Part shown: positions 8,590 to 16,508 of the stretch, in pieces
Position numbering within the stretch: position 1 is the stretch's first letter
Layout: every line of letters begins with the position of its first letter
Program-made: the position numbers and the translations under genes
The notes under the pieces: model-generated
Told to the model about the DNA's origin: nothing
The model's database searches: none
Seen by the model: the letters and a program-made list of their open reading frames with translations, nothing else
NCBI RefSeq assembly: GCF_030732225.1
Contig: NZ_CP132230.1
Coordinates: 524,001-588,000 of the forward strand
DNA: 64,000 nucleotides
From: Streptococcus iniae
GTDB taxonomy: Bacteria > Bacillota > Bacilli > Lactobacillales > Streptococcaceae
Reading direction: 5' to 3'

Positions 8590-10407
8590 ATGTTTGATAC
8601 AGTTGTTTTAAATCCTTTAGAAATTAAATTAGATTTTAATAATCCACGGTTTTCAATGTTTGATTTTAATGATGAGAAAGAAATAATTAAATATTTAATT
8701 GGGTTTGAACATATAAAAGAACTTGCATTACAAATTGGAGAGAACGGTTATAATACAATAGGTGAACGTATTATTGTTCTAGAAAGTAGCAGTAATGGAA
8801 AGATTAGTTATACTGTTCTAGAGGGTAATCGAAGAATTGCCTCGTTGAAACTTTTGTTCATGTATTCATCTTTATTAACAAGTTCAGATAGGAAAAAAAT
8901 AGAAAAATTAAATCTAAATCCTGAAGATTTTAAAGTTAATTGTGACGTAGTAAAAGAAGATATTAAAGATGAAGCACTTTTTAAAATAAGTGCAAAACAT
9001 GTTGATGGGATTAAGGCTTGGAGTGCTACTGATAAAAGGGTGTTCTACCATAATCTTTATAATCAGTATAAAAATAAAGGGTTAACTAGTGATGAAGCTT
9101 TAGATAAAATTAAAGTTATTACTCCAGAAGGCAAAGTTGCTATAAAAAATTCAATAAAGGAATTGAATTATTTAACCTCTGTTTATGATGCAACAAAATC
9201 TTATAAATCTGACTTAAAGCAATTAACACATTTAGATACAGATGTTTTAGTTTCAAGGGTTTTGAGACCCTTAACGAAGGAGTTAAATCTTGAATTGAAT
9301 GATGATCTTCAGGTTGTTTCACAAAATAAAAAATTGTATCATAACATATTAGGATTGCTAGGGAAGGCGGTTTGGATTGACGAAAGTCTAAACACTCGTG
9401 TTTTTAGTGTTCAAAAGCAATGGACTGAAATTGTTAAAAGTGATCATATCATACCGGGCTTAGCTGAAAAAATCAAGGAATATAAAGAATTAAAAAAAAC
9501 GAAGAAATTCAATGAGGGAGAGGTAAGTAATACTCCTGATAATGATACAAAGAGTACTGGCGACAGTGAAAAAGACAATAATGAAATATCTAAATCATCA
9601 AAAAATAATACACAAAAGAATAACTCGGATAGTTCTACTGTACAAAATAAAACAACAAAATATAAATTTTTCGTTCCCAAACAATCAGTTACCATAAAAC
9701 AGCAAAATTACAACTTGGCTAGTGAAATTGATTTGATAGACAATTTGGGAAATGAAGTTTCTAGGCAAAGTTCAGAGTATTCAAAAATTTCTATTAGTTG
9801 CTCTCATCAAGATATTGTAATTAAAAATAATTGTATTGAATCTATTTCTGAAAATGGTTCTTATGATATTGACGTTGAATACGATGGATTGATTAAACAT
9901 TTTAAATTATTTTTGAATATTGCGGTTAATAATCTTCAACAGGATTATCAAGTATTGTTTAAACAACAATGGTACGACGAATCTTTAGCCCTATTATCTT
10001 ATAATAGTAAGTATTTTAAAATTTATGAAGTAGTTAAAAGTATACAAAATTATAATGTTTTGTCAACGGATATTGGACATCAAATTATTATTGCATTTCT
10101 TCTAAGAAATTTGATTGAATACAGTACAAAAGCGTATATAGAGTTAGCTGAAATAAGAGAAACACAAGAAAAGTTACCTCCGCTTGTTTCAATTGTTAAA
10201 AATCATTTAGTAACAAAGGAAATACTTACTAAAACAGAAGCAAAGGCTTTCAATAAGCATGATATTGATATTGAAGCATTGAATGGAATGATTCATGACT
10301 ATAAAACAGAAGTTAGTACAGTAAGTATACAGTCGATTGCTGCAAAATTTACTTTATATTTTTCTGTAATTTTCAAAAGGTTATCGGAGGGTATGAATAA
10401 TGGATAA
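8590..10407 (+). CDS. ParB/sulfiredoxin-fold protein, methyltransferase-associated
   Basis: This 605-residue protein has an N-terminal ParB/Srx-like domain: LDFNNPRF near residue 15 and the signature VLEGNRRIASLKLL at about 77-89, where the E-G-N-R-R box corresponds to the nucleotide-handling motif of ParB CTPases and ParB-like nucleases. Residues about 305-360 are a low-complexity Asn/Ser/Lys/Asp linker. The C-terminal third is helical, with a conserved-looking LNGMIHDYKTE near 565-575. It is far larger than chromosomal ParB and has no parA partner. Instead it overlaps a D12 DNA adenine methyltransferase gene by 8 bp. A role in restriction, anti-phage defence or methylation-linked DNA sensing is inference. 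The gene is markedly AT-rich compared with valS, suggesting transfer. Confidence 0.75.
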   Translation: MFDTVVLNPLEIKLDFNNPRFSMFDFNDEKEIIKYLIGFEHIKELALQIGENGYNTIGERIIVLESSSNGKISYTVLEGNRRIASLKLLFMYSSLLTSSDRKKIEKLNLNPEDFKVNCDVVKEDIKDEALFKISAKHVDGIKAWSATDKRVFYHNLYNQYKNKGLTSDEALDKIKVITPEGKVAIKNSIKELNYLTSVYDATKSYKSDLKQLTHLDTDVLVSRVLRPLTKELNLELNDDLQVVSQNKKLYHNILGLLGKAVWIDESLNTRVFSVQKQWTEIVKSDHIIPGLAEKIKEYKELKKTKKFNEGEVSNTPDNDTKSTGDSEKDNNEISKSSKNNTQKNNSDSSTVQNKTTKYKFFVPKQSVTIKQQNYNLASEIDLIDNLGNEVSRQSSEYSKISISCSHQDIVIKNNCIESISENGSYDIDVEYDGLIKHFKLFLNIAVNNLQQDYQVLFKQQWYDESLALLSYNSKYFKIYEVVKSIQNYNVLSTDIGHQIIIAFLLRNLIEYSTKAYIELAEIRETQEKLPPLVSIVKNHLVTKEILTKTEAKAFNKHDIDIEALNGMIHDYKTEVSTVSIQSIAAKFTLYFSVIFKRLSEGMNNG

Positions 10408-11251
10408 TTTTAGTCCCTTACGCTATCCTGGGGGGAAAAATAAAACTTATGAATATGTCAAATATCTTGTAGAGAACAATGATATCGATACCTATATAGA
10501 GCCGTTTTGTGGTGGAGCTGCAGTAGCATTAAAATTATTACTTAATAATGATGTCAAAAAAATAATGTTAAATGATTTTGACCGTTCAATTTATGCAATG
10601 TGGTACTCTATCTTGTATGATACTGATAAATTTATCAATAAAGTTAGAAAAGCTGTATTTTCAATTGAGGAATGGGATAGACAGCAGAATATTCAAAAAG
10701 AAAAATCAACAGTTGATATACTGACTCTAGGTTTTTCAACCTTTTACCTAAATAGAACTAATCGATCAGGAATTATTCAAGCAGGTCCAATTGGTGGTCG
10801 CCAACAATTGGGAAATTATAAGATGGATTGCCGTTATAACTCAGATGCATTAGTTAAAAAAATTGAACTTATTGCCAAAAATAGAAATAGAATCAAATTA
10901 TATAATCTAGATGCAATTGAATTCATCAAAAAAAATATCAAGCGAACAAAGCAATCTTTAACTTTTTTCGATCCACCTTATTATGAAAAAGGAAAGCAAC
11001 TATATACAAATTTTTATGAACACATAGATCATTTAGAACTAAGAGATACAATTCAAAATAATCTTTATAACCATAAATGGATTCTTACTTATGACTTTCA
11101 TGAAGAAATTCGAAATATGTACCTTGACTATGAACATTTTCGATATTCACTAAATTATAGTGCTGGAAAATCTAAAAAAGGTCTGGAATATATTTTTTTT
11201 AATAGTAATATTTCTTCTACAAAAATTGAAGAGTTTTTACGTATTTTGTAA
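10400..11251 (+). CDS. D12-class N6-adenine DNA methyltransferase (Dam family)
   Basis: A 283-residue protein with all the D12/Dam family landmarks in order: LRYPGGK (residues 7-13), the S-adenosylmethionine loop EPFCGGAAVAL (34-44), NDFD (57-60) and the catalytic DPPY (about 191-194), followed by YEKGKQLY. It should transfer a methyl group to N6 of adenine in a specific double-stranded site. The target-recognition segment between residues 70 and 180 does not let me name the site. Its start overlaps the ParB-like gene, so the two are translated together. The intergenic distance to the IS element downstream is only 57 bp, so a third partner gene could have been lost there. Confidence 0.87.
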   Translation: MDNFSPLRYPGGKNKTYEYVKYLVENNDIDTYIEPFCGGAAVALKLLLNNDVKKIMLNDFDRSIYAMWYSILYDTDKFINKVRKAVFSIEEWDRQQNIQKEKSTVDILTLGFSTFYLNRTNRSGIIQAGPIGGRQQLGNYKMDCRYNSDALVKKIELIAKNRNRIKLYNLDAIEFIKKNIKRTKQSLTFFDPPYYEKGKQLYTNFYEHIDHLELRDTIQNNLYNHKWILTYDFHEEIRNMYLDYEHFRYSLNYSAGKSKKGLEYIFFNSNISSTKIEEFLRIL

Positions 11252-11359
11252 ATAAGTATAATTTCCTTTATTTGAATTTGAAAATAAGCTGAATAGGTTA
11301 CACTAAACTAGACAGAAATTATAAAGTGTTCTACACTTAAGAAAAACGGGAGAAAAACC

Positions 11360-11639
11360 ATGTCTAGAAAAGTACGTCGTCACTTCACCGATGATTTTAA
11401 GCAACAAATTGTGGACCTTTACAATGCTGGTAGGCCTCATCAAGGAATACGAGCTAACCCCTTCCACCTTCGATAAGTGGGTTAGACAAGCCAAAACAAC
11501 TGGTTCATTCAAGTCTGTTGATAATCTGACAGATGAACAGCGGGAGCTAATTGAACTCAGGAAACACAATAAAGAACTCGAAATGCAATTAGATATCCTA
11601 AAGCAAGCGGCAGTGATTATGGCACAAAAAGGGAAATAA
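11360..11639 (+). pseudogene. IS3-family transposase orfA, frameshifted
   Basis: The frame starting at 11360 begins MSRKVRRHFTDDFKQQIVDL, a normal IS3 OrfA helix-turn-helix start. It breaks after NAG; the true continuation LIKEYELTPSTFDKWVRQAK lies in another frame from about 11434. A small deletion around 11425-11435 is the simplest cause. The remaining part ends in the leucine-zipper region. A run AAAAAGG at 11626-11632 would be the site of the programmed -1 frameshift into orfB. With OrfA broken, the element should not transpose on its own. Confidence 0.8.
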
Positions 11640-11674
11640 TCACTGCTAATAAGGCTAAATACAGCATTTCAAAG

Positions 11675-12454
11675 ATGTGTCGCTGGCTGAATATGCCACG
11701 CTCAAGTTATTACTATCAAGCCGTGGAGTCAGTATCTGAAACGGAGTTTGAAGAAACTATTAAAAGAATTTTCCTCGAGAGCGAGTCCAGATACGGATCC
11801 AGAAAAATCAAAATATGCTTGAATAACGAAGGTATCACACTTTCACGGCGTCGGATTCGACGCATTATGAAGCGACTCAATTTGGTTTCTGTTTATCAGA
11901 AAGCCACCTTCAAACCACATTCTAGAGGCAAGAATGAAGCCCCTATTCCCAACCACTTAGACAGGCAGTTTAAGCAAGAAAGACCACTACAAGCCTTAGT
12001 CACTGACTTAACCTATGTTCGTGTAGGCAATCGTTGGGCTTATGTTTGCCTCATCATTGACCTATACAACCGTGAAATCATCGGTCTGTCTCTTGGTTGG
12101 CACAAGACCGCTGAACTCGTTAAGCAAGCCATACAAAGCATCCCTTACGCCCTGACCAAAGTCAAGATGTTCCATTCAGATCGTGGCAAAGAGTTTGATA
12201 ATCAGTTAATTGATGAAATATTGGAAGCCTTTGGAATCACACGTTCGCTTAGTCAGGCTGGTTGTCCTTATGACAATGCCGTAGCTGAAAGTACGTATCG
12301 TGCTTTCAAAATTGAATTTGTTTATCAAGAAACCTTTCAATCGCTGGAAGAACTAGTTCTTAAGACTAAAGACTATGTTCATTGGTGGAATTACCACCGC
12401 ATTCATGGTAGTCTCAACTACCAAACACCAATGACTAAAAGATTAATTGCCTAG
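11675..12454 (+). CDS. IS3-family transposase orfB (DDE integrase)
   Basis: The 259-residue protein has the HTH_21 segment (ESRYGSRKIKICLNNEG) and the rve integrase core. The catalytic D-D-E is visible as VTDLTYV, FHSDRGKEFDN and the late AESTYRAFK region. In the -1 frame it can be extended upstream to REIITANKAKYSISKMCRW, which is how OrfAB is normally made by frameshifting at 11626-11632. This part is intact, but it depends on the damaged orfA for the fused transposase. Confidence 0.85.
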   Translation: MCRWLNMPRSSYYYQAVESVSETEFEETIKRIFLESESRYGSRKIKICLNNEGITLSRRRIRRIMKRLNLVSVYQKATFKPHSRGKNEAPIPNHLDRQFKQERPLQALVTDLTYVRVGNRWAYVCLIIDLYNREIIGLSLGWHKTAELVKQAIQSIPYALTKVKMFHSDRGKEFDNQLIDEILEAFGITRSLSQAGCPYDNAVAESTYRAFKIEFVYQETFQSLEELVLKTKDYVHWWNYHRIHGSLNYQTPMTKRLIA

Positions 12455-13208
12455 AAAAACACTTTATAAATGTTGTACAGAAAAGTGTTGCCTTTTCATG
12501 TACTCTTTCAAGTTTATTGTTCGAAAATACAGTATTTGAATACAACTTCTTCCCATAATTTGAAATTTCGTATTTACCGTATTGGGACTCAAAAGGAAGG
12601 CCAAAAGTTGACTTTGTACTGATATCTTTTACCTTATAGGAATCATCAACTGATTGATAAAAATGTTTTACTTGTTGGAAATGATTTGCTTTTATATTGT
12701 GATTTGAAATAGTTTGCATTGTTAATGGAATGATCGCAAGCAAGAAGATAATGATTGGAAAAACAAATACCTTCTTTGTAAAGGTTTTTACTTTAGAATG
12801 AATCATTTCTGATATTGCTAAGGAAAAAACTAAAAATAAGGGAATCCAAGTCGTATAATTACTTTTTAAAGCTTCTGAACCAAAGATAATCTGCGGCGTT
12901 GATGTACAAAAAATTAAGGTCACATTGAGAATTACCCATTGAATAACTACAAAAAATTTATAGTATTTCGTATTTTCTTGGGATAGCCTCTTCAGGCTTG
13001 ATAGAGAGATTCCTATATATGAGATTAATGAAAAAATAAAAAGTGGTAAAATCAGATAAAATATAAAAAGCCAACCATAAGGTGAATGCGCAGAATCGGG
13101 ACTGTCACCAAAATCTATCTTTAATAATCCGTAACCAATGTCAATTAGCATGATTAATAAAGGAAAGTAGTAGCTAAACTTTGTGAAAGCTCTAAAAAGT
13201 TTTTTCAT
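12435..13208 (-). pseudogene. Multi-pass membrane protein, 3' end replaced by IS
   Basis: The reading frame starts at 13208 with an AGAGG site and encodes four to five membrane helices, then an extracytoplasmic stretch of about 75 residues (QVKHFYQSVDDSYKVKDIST). The frame runs through VHEKATLF and then crosses the IS right end at about 12479. The last 14 or so residues are read from IS sequence. The natural C-terminus is therefore lost. I do not recognise the family. A product may still be made, but it is a truncated or chimeric protein. Confidence 0.65.
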
Positions 13209-13284
13209 GATAACCTCTTTACTTATTGTTTGTAGATAATTACTTATATTCTAACATAATCGTTTCATAATTACTGAGGTAACC

Positions 13285-13446
13285 ATGGAAATAGAGGATG
13301 TAAGGAACCAATTTTCTCAGATAAAATATAAGTTAAAAAGCCAGTATATCTCTAAAGGGATACAAACTATAGCGGTAGCATCTATGATTCATGAGAAGTC
13401 TGATATTAGTCCAATTGTTAACAATCATAATGAACTGATAAAGTAA
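13285..13446 (+). CDS. Small hypothetical protein, 53 residues
   Basis: ATG at 13285 with GAGGT 4 nt upstream opens a 53-codon frame, MEIEDVRNQFSQIKYKLKSQ onward. It is charged, probably helical, and has no signal peptide. It is the only plausible coding stretch in the 635-bp gap between the truncated membrane-protein gene and the protease gene. The rest of that gap (13447-13730) is very AT-rich with many stops, and I see nothing else in it. It might be the remnant of a longer gene. No family recognised. Confidence 0.35.
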   Translation: MEIEDVRNQFSQIKYKLKSQYISKGIQTIAVASMIHEKSDISPIVNNHNELIK

Positions 13447-13732
13447 TATTAATTATTCTAAAAAAATGTATAATGAGATGAGTTATTGTTTCTAATAATA
13501 GCTTCATCATCTATCATTATGGGATGTTTAAATAGATATTTTGAAAACAAATATTAAAAGGGTAGCAGATTGATATAAATAGTGAAAAGCCAGTGATTTA
13601 AATAGTAGCCATTTAGTGATATGTAATAGCATGTTATGCGAAGTTAATATCATGACTATGAGTTTAGTTGTATAAAAATGATTTTTAACATTTCAAAAAA
13701 AGAAAAAAATGAATTTTAAATGATGATTTTAT

Positions 13733-13762
13733 TTGCAAAAAGGAATGATTTAAGAGTATACT
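13733..13762 (+). promoter_or_regulatory. Promoter of the secreted protease gene
   Basis: TTGCAA (13733-13738) and TATACT (13757-13762) with an 18-bp spacer, about 80-100 bp before the protease start. Confidence 0.6.
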
Positions 13763-13772
13763 AGAACTAACG

Positions 13773-13786
13773 AGTAAGCGTTTTCT
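13773..13786 (+). promoter_or_regulatory. Candidate cre site (CcpA) in the protease leader
   Basis: AGTAAGCGTTTTCT matches the cre consensus TGNNARCGNWWWCA except at the two outermost bases. It lies just downstream of the -10 box at the transcription start, where CcpA binding represses. It implies carbon-catabolite control of the protease. Confidence 0.45.
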
Positions 13787-13804
13787 AAAAGGAGGAGGAA
13801 TCAG

Positions 13805-13822
13805 ATGTCAAAACACTTCTAG
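13805..13822 (+). other. Five-codon leader ORF with a very strong ribosome binding site
   Basis: AAAAGGAGGAGG (13787-13798) sits 6 nt before an ATG that opens MSKHF followed by TAG. This is the best Shine-Dalgarno in the region, yet it serves only a five-codon frame. The protease start is 21-36 nt after the stop codon. It may be a coupling leader or the scar of an older start. Translation is not proven. Confidence 0.4.
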
Positions 13823-13843
13823 CCCTAAAAGGGTACACAAAGA

Positions 13844-14620
13844 ATGAGAGAAAAGACTATGAAGAAAAGAAATGTTTTTTACCTATTCACAATTCTATTT
13901 GCCTTATTAATGAGCCTCAATGTTTCCGCAGCAACGACTCCTGTTGCTGGCTCAAACTTAGCCAATAGCTCCCCGTACAATCTGTCACATTACCTTCAAG
14001 TGAAATTAGGTAATGGTAGCTATAAGAAGGGGTCTGCAACCTTAATTGCTCCTAATCTCTTACTAACAGCAGCTCATTGTATTTCGGATGGAGGATTGCC
14101 AGAGAGTACCGTTTTTGCTCAAAGCCTCTGGGGAAATGGACAAGCTAATTATACTTACATGTCAGATATTAGTCGTACCAATTCAATGAACCCATTTATC
14201 ATTTATAAGAATTACGGTGGTAATTGGGATGCTCCAAATGACATTGCTCTTGTAAGAATTACAGATCCTGCACAAAAGACAAGTTCTTTGGATACAAGTT
14301 CTGTAAAACTCAGAGTCTATCGTAACATAAGTGATCTTCGTAATAAAAATTTCACCATTGTTAGCAATAGTTTTAACCTAGACGGACGTTGGGCTTATGA
14401 AAATGGTAAAATAACTAATGTTCGTCAAGATGGGCTCTTGGAAACAAATATTTCGGGAGTCGCTGGACAATCAGGTTCAGCAATTATTGTAGATGGTCAG
14501 ATTATCGGTATTGCAACAAGTGCCGACAGTCAATCACACATTGTCATCACACCATTTACCGAGAATATGAAAACAACCCTCTTTGAAGCAAATGGTTTCA
14601 CCAATATAGAAATGAAATAA
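13844..14620 (+). CDS. Secreted trypsin-like serine protease (V8/glutamyl endopeptidase type)
   Basis: The 258-residue precursor has a signal peptide (KKRNVFYLFTILFALLM to about VSA-A, residue 29-30) and a chymotrypsin-fold domain. The catalytic triad is His78 in TAAHC, Asp133 in NDIALVRI and Ser210 in GQSGSAI. The size matches V8-like and exfoliative-toxin-like single-domain proteases. No sortase motif is present, so it should be released. The start may be 13844 or the ATG at 13859; the latter gives the cleaner signal peptide. The gene sits alone in the accessory island with its own promoter, a cre-like site, a mini-ORF leader and a terminator. Cleavage specificity after Glu is inferred from the family only. 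Confidence 0.82.
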   Translation: MREKTMKKRNVFYLFTILFALLMSLNVSAATTPVAGSNLANSSPYNLSHYLQVKLGNGSYKKGSATLIAPNLLLTAAHCISDGGLPESTVFAQSLWGNGQANYTYMSDISRTNSMNPFIIYKNYGGNWDAPNDIALVRITDPAQKTSSLDTSSVKLRVYRNISDLRNKNFTIVSNSFNLDGRWAYENGKITNVRQDGLLETNISGVAGQSGSAIIVDGQIIGIATSADSQSHIVITPFTENMKTTLFEANGFTNIEMK

Positions 14621-14688
14621 CACATCCCCTCCTCCGCAGCTTACTCATACAAAAATGATAACTCATATTAAAAATTAAGATACTAATA

Positions 14689-14732
14689 CAAAAGTGCCAT
14701 AAATCATAAAAAAAGGATTCATGGCACTTTTT
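14689..14732 (+). terminator. Terminator after the protease gene
   Basis: AAAGTGCCAT (14691-14700) pairs perfectly with ATGGCACTTT (14721-14730) and continues into more T. It can work in both directions. It sits in the 309-bp gap 14621-14929, whose other content is the inverted repeat at 14806-14856. Confidence 0.8.
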
Positions 14733-14805
14733 AGATATGATGCAATACAGAGTTATACTTATGTCAAAAGGTTGGACTAAAACAAATACAAAAAATAGCA
14801 AACGA

Positions 14806-14856
14806 CTTAATCCTATATAACTTAGAACTAAATTCTTTTTATTATATAGGATTAAG
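14806..14856. repeat. Perfect 15-bp inverted repeat
   Basis: CTTAATCCTATATAA (14806-14820) and TTATATAGGATTAAG (14842-14856) are exact reverse complements with a 21-bp spacer. On the minus strand it lies about 75 bp past the AIPR gene stop, so it may be that gene's terminator, though no strong T run follows directly. It could also be a binding or recombination site at the border of the restriction module. Confidence 0.5.
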
Positions 14857-14929
14857 CCACGCTATCGGAGAAGTATACTATATTTTTTTGTAAAAAACAG
14901 TGATACCTAATAAAAATCCTTAGCAATAC

Positions 14930-16111
14930 TTATTTTGATCTAAGTTTATTAATTAGAATTTGTAATTTTTCAGTATTTACAGCATCAAAATTTTGAGACC
15001 AAAGTGAAGTGTTTTTTCCGGCACTTTGAGGATTGTTACCTAATGATCGTGACATTTCAATTGTATTATTTACTAATTTTGGTTTGATGTTATCCCAAAC
15101 TATAAAAGGATCAACCTCCCAATCTAGTTGATTTTTTGACTCAGTAATTAGTGCTCGGAAAGCAGCAATTATTGGGAAAATTAAACCTTGTGAAATTTGA
15201 TACTTACATTTGTTTGAATAATACTTTGATAGTATTCCATTTACTTTTAAATCTACACCTTTAACTTTGCCGAATTTTCCATTTTGATGAATTTCATTAT
15301 ATGCATCAACCATCTCAACTTCGATTTTATCGTATAAATTTGTAATAACTGGTAGTAAGGGAGAGATTTTTCTATAAAATTTATCGTTATCGAAGTCATT
15401 GAGATAATCTTTTAGTACAGCTTGCTTACCACTATATGATTGAATTGGATGACTATTTCCGTTATTTGGAAATTTTTTTATATTAAATGCATACATCAAT
15501 TTAATTAAGTCAACTGCGTCTAAGGGTTTATCTTCATTTTCTCTATAAGAAACTTTTTTTGCAAAAGGAGTATTGGAAATATCTTTTTTTACAAATTCAA
15601 ATTTATCTGCAAGTTCAGCAATTGCTTTATCAGATACTTGAACACTCGTATTTCTAGCAGAAGATAATTCATCAATATTTCTTACATTTGTCATAATTTC
15701 TAAGTGTACAAATTCTGAAAATTCATCGTCAATTAAATTTCGATTATTTATTATTGCATGATAAGTATGGCCACCGTCAAGAACACCATATAAAGAATTA
15801 TCTTTATCACTACCATTGCCGATATCAAGTTTAATAATGTTGTTTAGACTATCGATTGTAACTTTTTTTGCAGCGATTAAAATTCCACGGTTATTCACAA
15901 AAAAAGAATCTTCATTTGAAGTTAAACCGGATACAATTTTTTTATAAACTATTTTCTTGGAATTAACTTCCCTAGGGTTAACTTCAGTGGGCAACCCCTC
16001 AGGGATAGATTTTACATTAACAAATAAATGATAAACTAATCTGTTATCTCCTTTATATGGGCTTTCCATTTTTGTGCACTTTGCAAATGAAAATTGTTTA
16101 ATTTTATCCAT
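14930..16111 (-). CDS. AIPR family protein (abortive phage infection type)
   Basis: A 393-residue protein with the AIPR-domain hallmarks: FVNNRGILIAAK (residues 71-82) and VLDGGHTYHAI (110-120), corresponding to the family's N-N-G-I and N-G-G-Q-T motifs. AIPR proteins were first linked with abortive infection of lactococcal phage and often sit next to restriction-modification genes. Here it is divergent from an XRE regulator and a C5 methyltransferase, separated by only 77 bp with overlapping -10 elements. No signal or membrane segments. The start has a GAGGTG site. Whether it is a nuclease, an abortive effector or a regulator of the module is not settled by the sequence. Confidence 0.78.
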   Translation of the reverse strand: MDKIKQFSFAKCTKMESPYKGDNRLVYHLFVNVKSIPEGLPTEVNPREVNSKKIVYKKIVSGLTSNEDSFFVNNRGILIAAKKVTIDSLNNIIKLDIGNGSDKDNSLYGVLDGGHTYHAIINNRNLIDDEFSEFVHLEIMTNVRNIDELSSARNTSVQVSDKAIAELADKFEFVKKDISNTPFAKKVSYRENEDKPLDAVDLIKLMYAFNIKKFPNNGNSHPIQSYSGKQAVLKDYLNDFDNDKFYRKISPLLPVITNLYDKIEVEMVDAYNEIHQNGKFGKVKGVDLKVNGILSKYYSNKCKYQISQGLIFPIIAAFRALITESKNQLDWEVDPFIVWDNIKPKLVNNTIEMSRSLGNNPQSAGKNTSLWSQNFDAVNTEKLQILINKLRSK

Positions 16112-16188
16112 AGATTCACCTCTTTTAATTTTTCTGTTTTTATTATAATATTATATTATCAGAAATAAAAGGAACCATAGTACTTAAG
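16112..16188. promoter_or_regulatory. Divergent promoter region of the restriction module
   Basis: TATAATATTATA (16144-16155) is a perfect 12-bp palindrome that offers a TATAAT -10 box on each strand, so the promoters for the AIPR gene (left) and the regulator (right) would overlap and compete. An AGGTGA site serves the AIPR gene. For the regulator, AAAGGA lies 14 nt before the annotated ATG, which is long. Confidence 0.5.
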
Positions 16189-16452
16189 ATGACAATTAGA
16201 CATAAAAAAAATTATAATCCTAAACTTATTGAAATGGGTGAAAGACTAAGGGAAATGAGAAAAAAGAAAAACTTGACTATAAGTAAATTCTCAGAGCTCA
16301 TAAATTTATCCGATAAAATTATTAGTAATTATGAGAATGGTAAAAACCTAATAACAATTGAGTCAATAGTTAAAATATATAAAAGTAATGTTTTTTATCC
16401 AATGACGTTAACTGAATTACTGGATATCCTTGTAGTTTCTGTTTTTGAATAG
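16189..16452 (+). CDS. XRE family helix-turn-helix regulator (controller-protein like)
   Basis: An 87-residue protein with a lambda-repressor-type helix-turn-helix over residues 15-70 (MGERLREMRKKKNLTISKF and later NYENGKNLITIESIVKIY). The size and position, immediately before a C5 methyltransferase and divergent from AIPR, fit restriction-modification controller (C) proteins, which time endonuclease expression after entry into a new host. It would be expected to bind the shared 16112-16188 region. The weakly placed ribosome binding site leaves the start slightly uncertain. Confidence 0.78.
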   Translation: MTIRHKKNYNPKLIEMGERLREMRKKKNLTISKFSELINLSDKIISNYENGKNLITIESIVKIYKSNVFYPMTLTELLDILVVSVFE

Positions 16453-16465
16453 AATAATTCTATGA

Positions 16466-16471
16466 TATAAT
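16466..16471 (+). promoter_or_regulatory. -10 box before the C5 methyltransferase
   Basis: TATAAT with a TTGAAT 15 bp upstream (16445-16450), in the short gap after the regulator gene. It overlaps an upstream in-frame ATG at 16470, which argues that translation starts at 16509 instead. Confidence 0.45.
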
Positions 16472-16508
16472 GTCAAAGTTAGACATAAAATGGAAAGTAG
16501 GTGCTTAC

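Larger units (their letters stand above)
11309..12479 (+). mobile_element. IS3-family insertion sequence (first copy, damaged)
   Basis: About 1.17 kb bounded by imperfect inverted repeats of about 26 bp (11309-11334 and 12454-12479) sharing the core TTATAAAGTGTT. It encodes an orfA/orfB transposase pair. No matching target duplication is visible at the ends, hinting at a deletion or rearrangement after insertion. It cut the 3' end off the membrane-protein gene on its right. The exact IS name was not assigned. Confidence 0.8.

Noticed and set aside
8590..10407. Plasmid partition function for the ParB-like protein
   Set aside because: There is no parA gene, no parS-like repeat cluster and no replication gene nearby. 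The partner is a methyltransferase and the protein is about twice the size of ParB.
14598..14801. Minus-strand ORF of 67 codons after the protease gene
   Set aside because: It crosses the perfect terminator stem at 14689-14732 and has no ribosome binding site.
16470..16508. Upstream start for the C5 methyltransferase
   Set aside because: The ATG at 16470 overlaps the -10 box and has no ribosome binding site; 16509 has one and begins near the conserved motif I.
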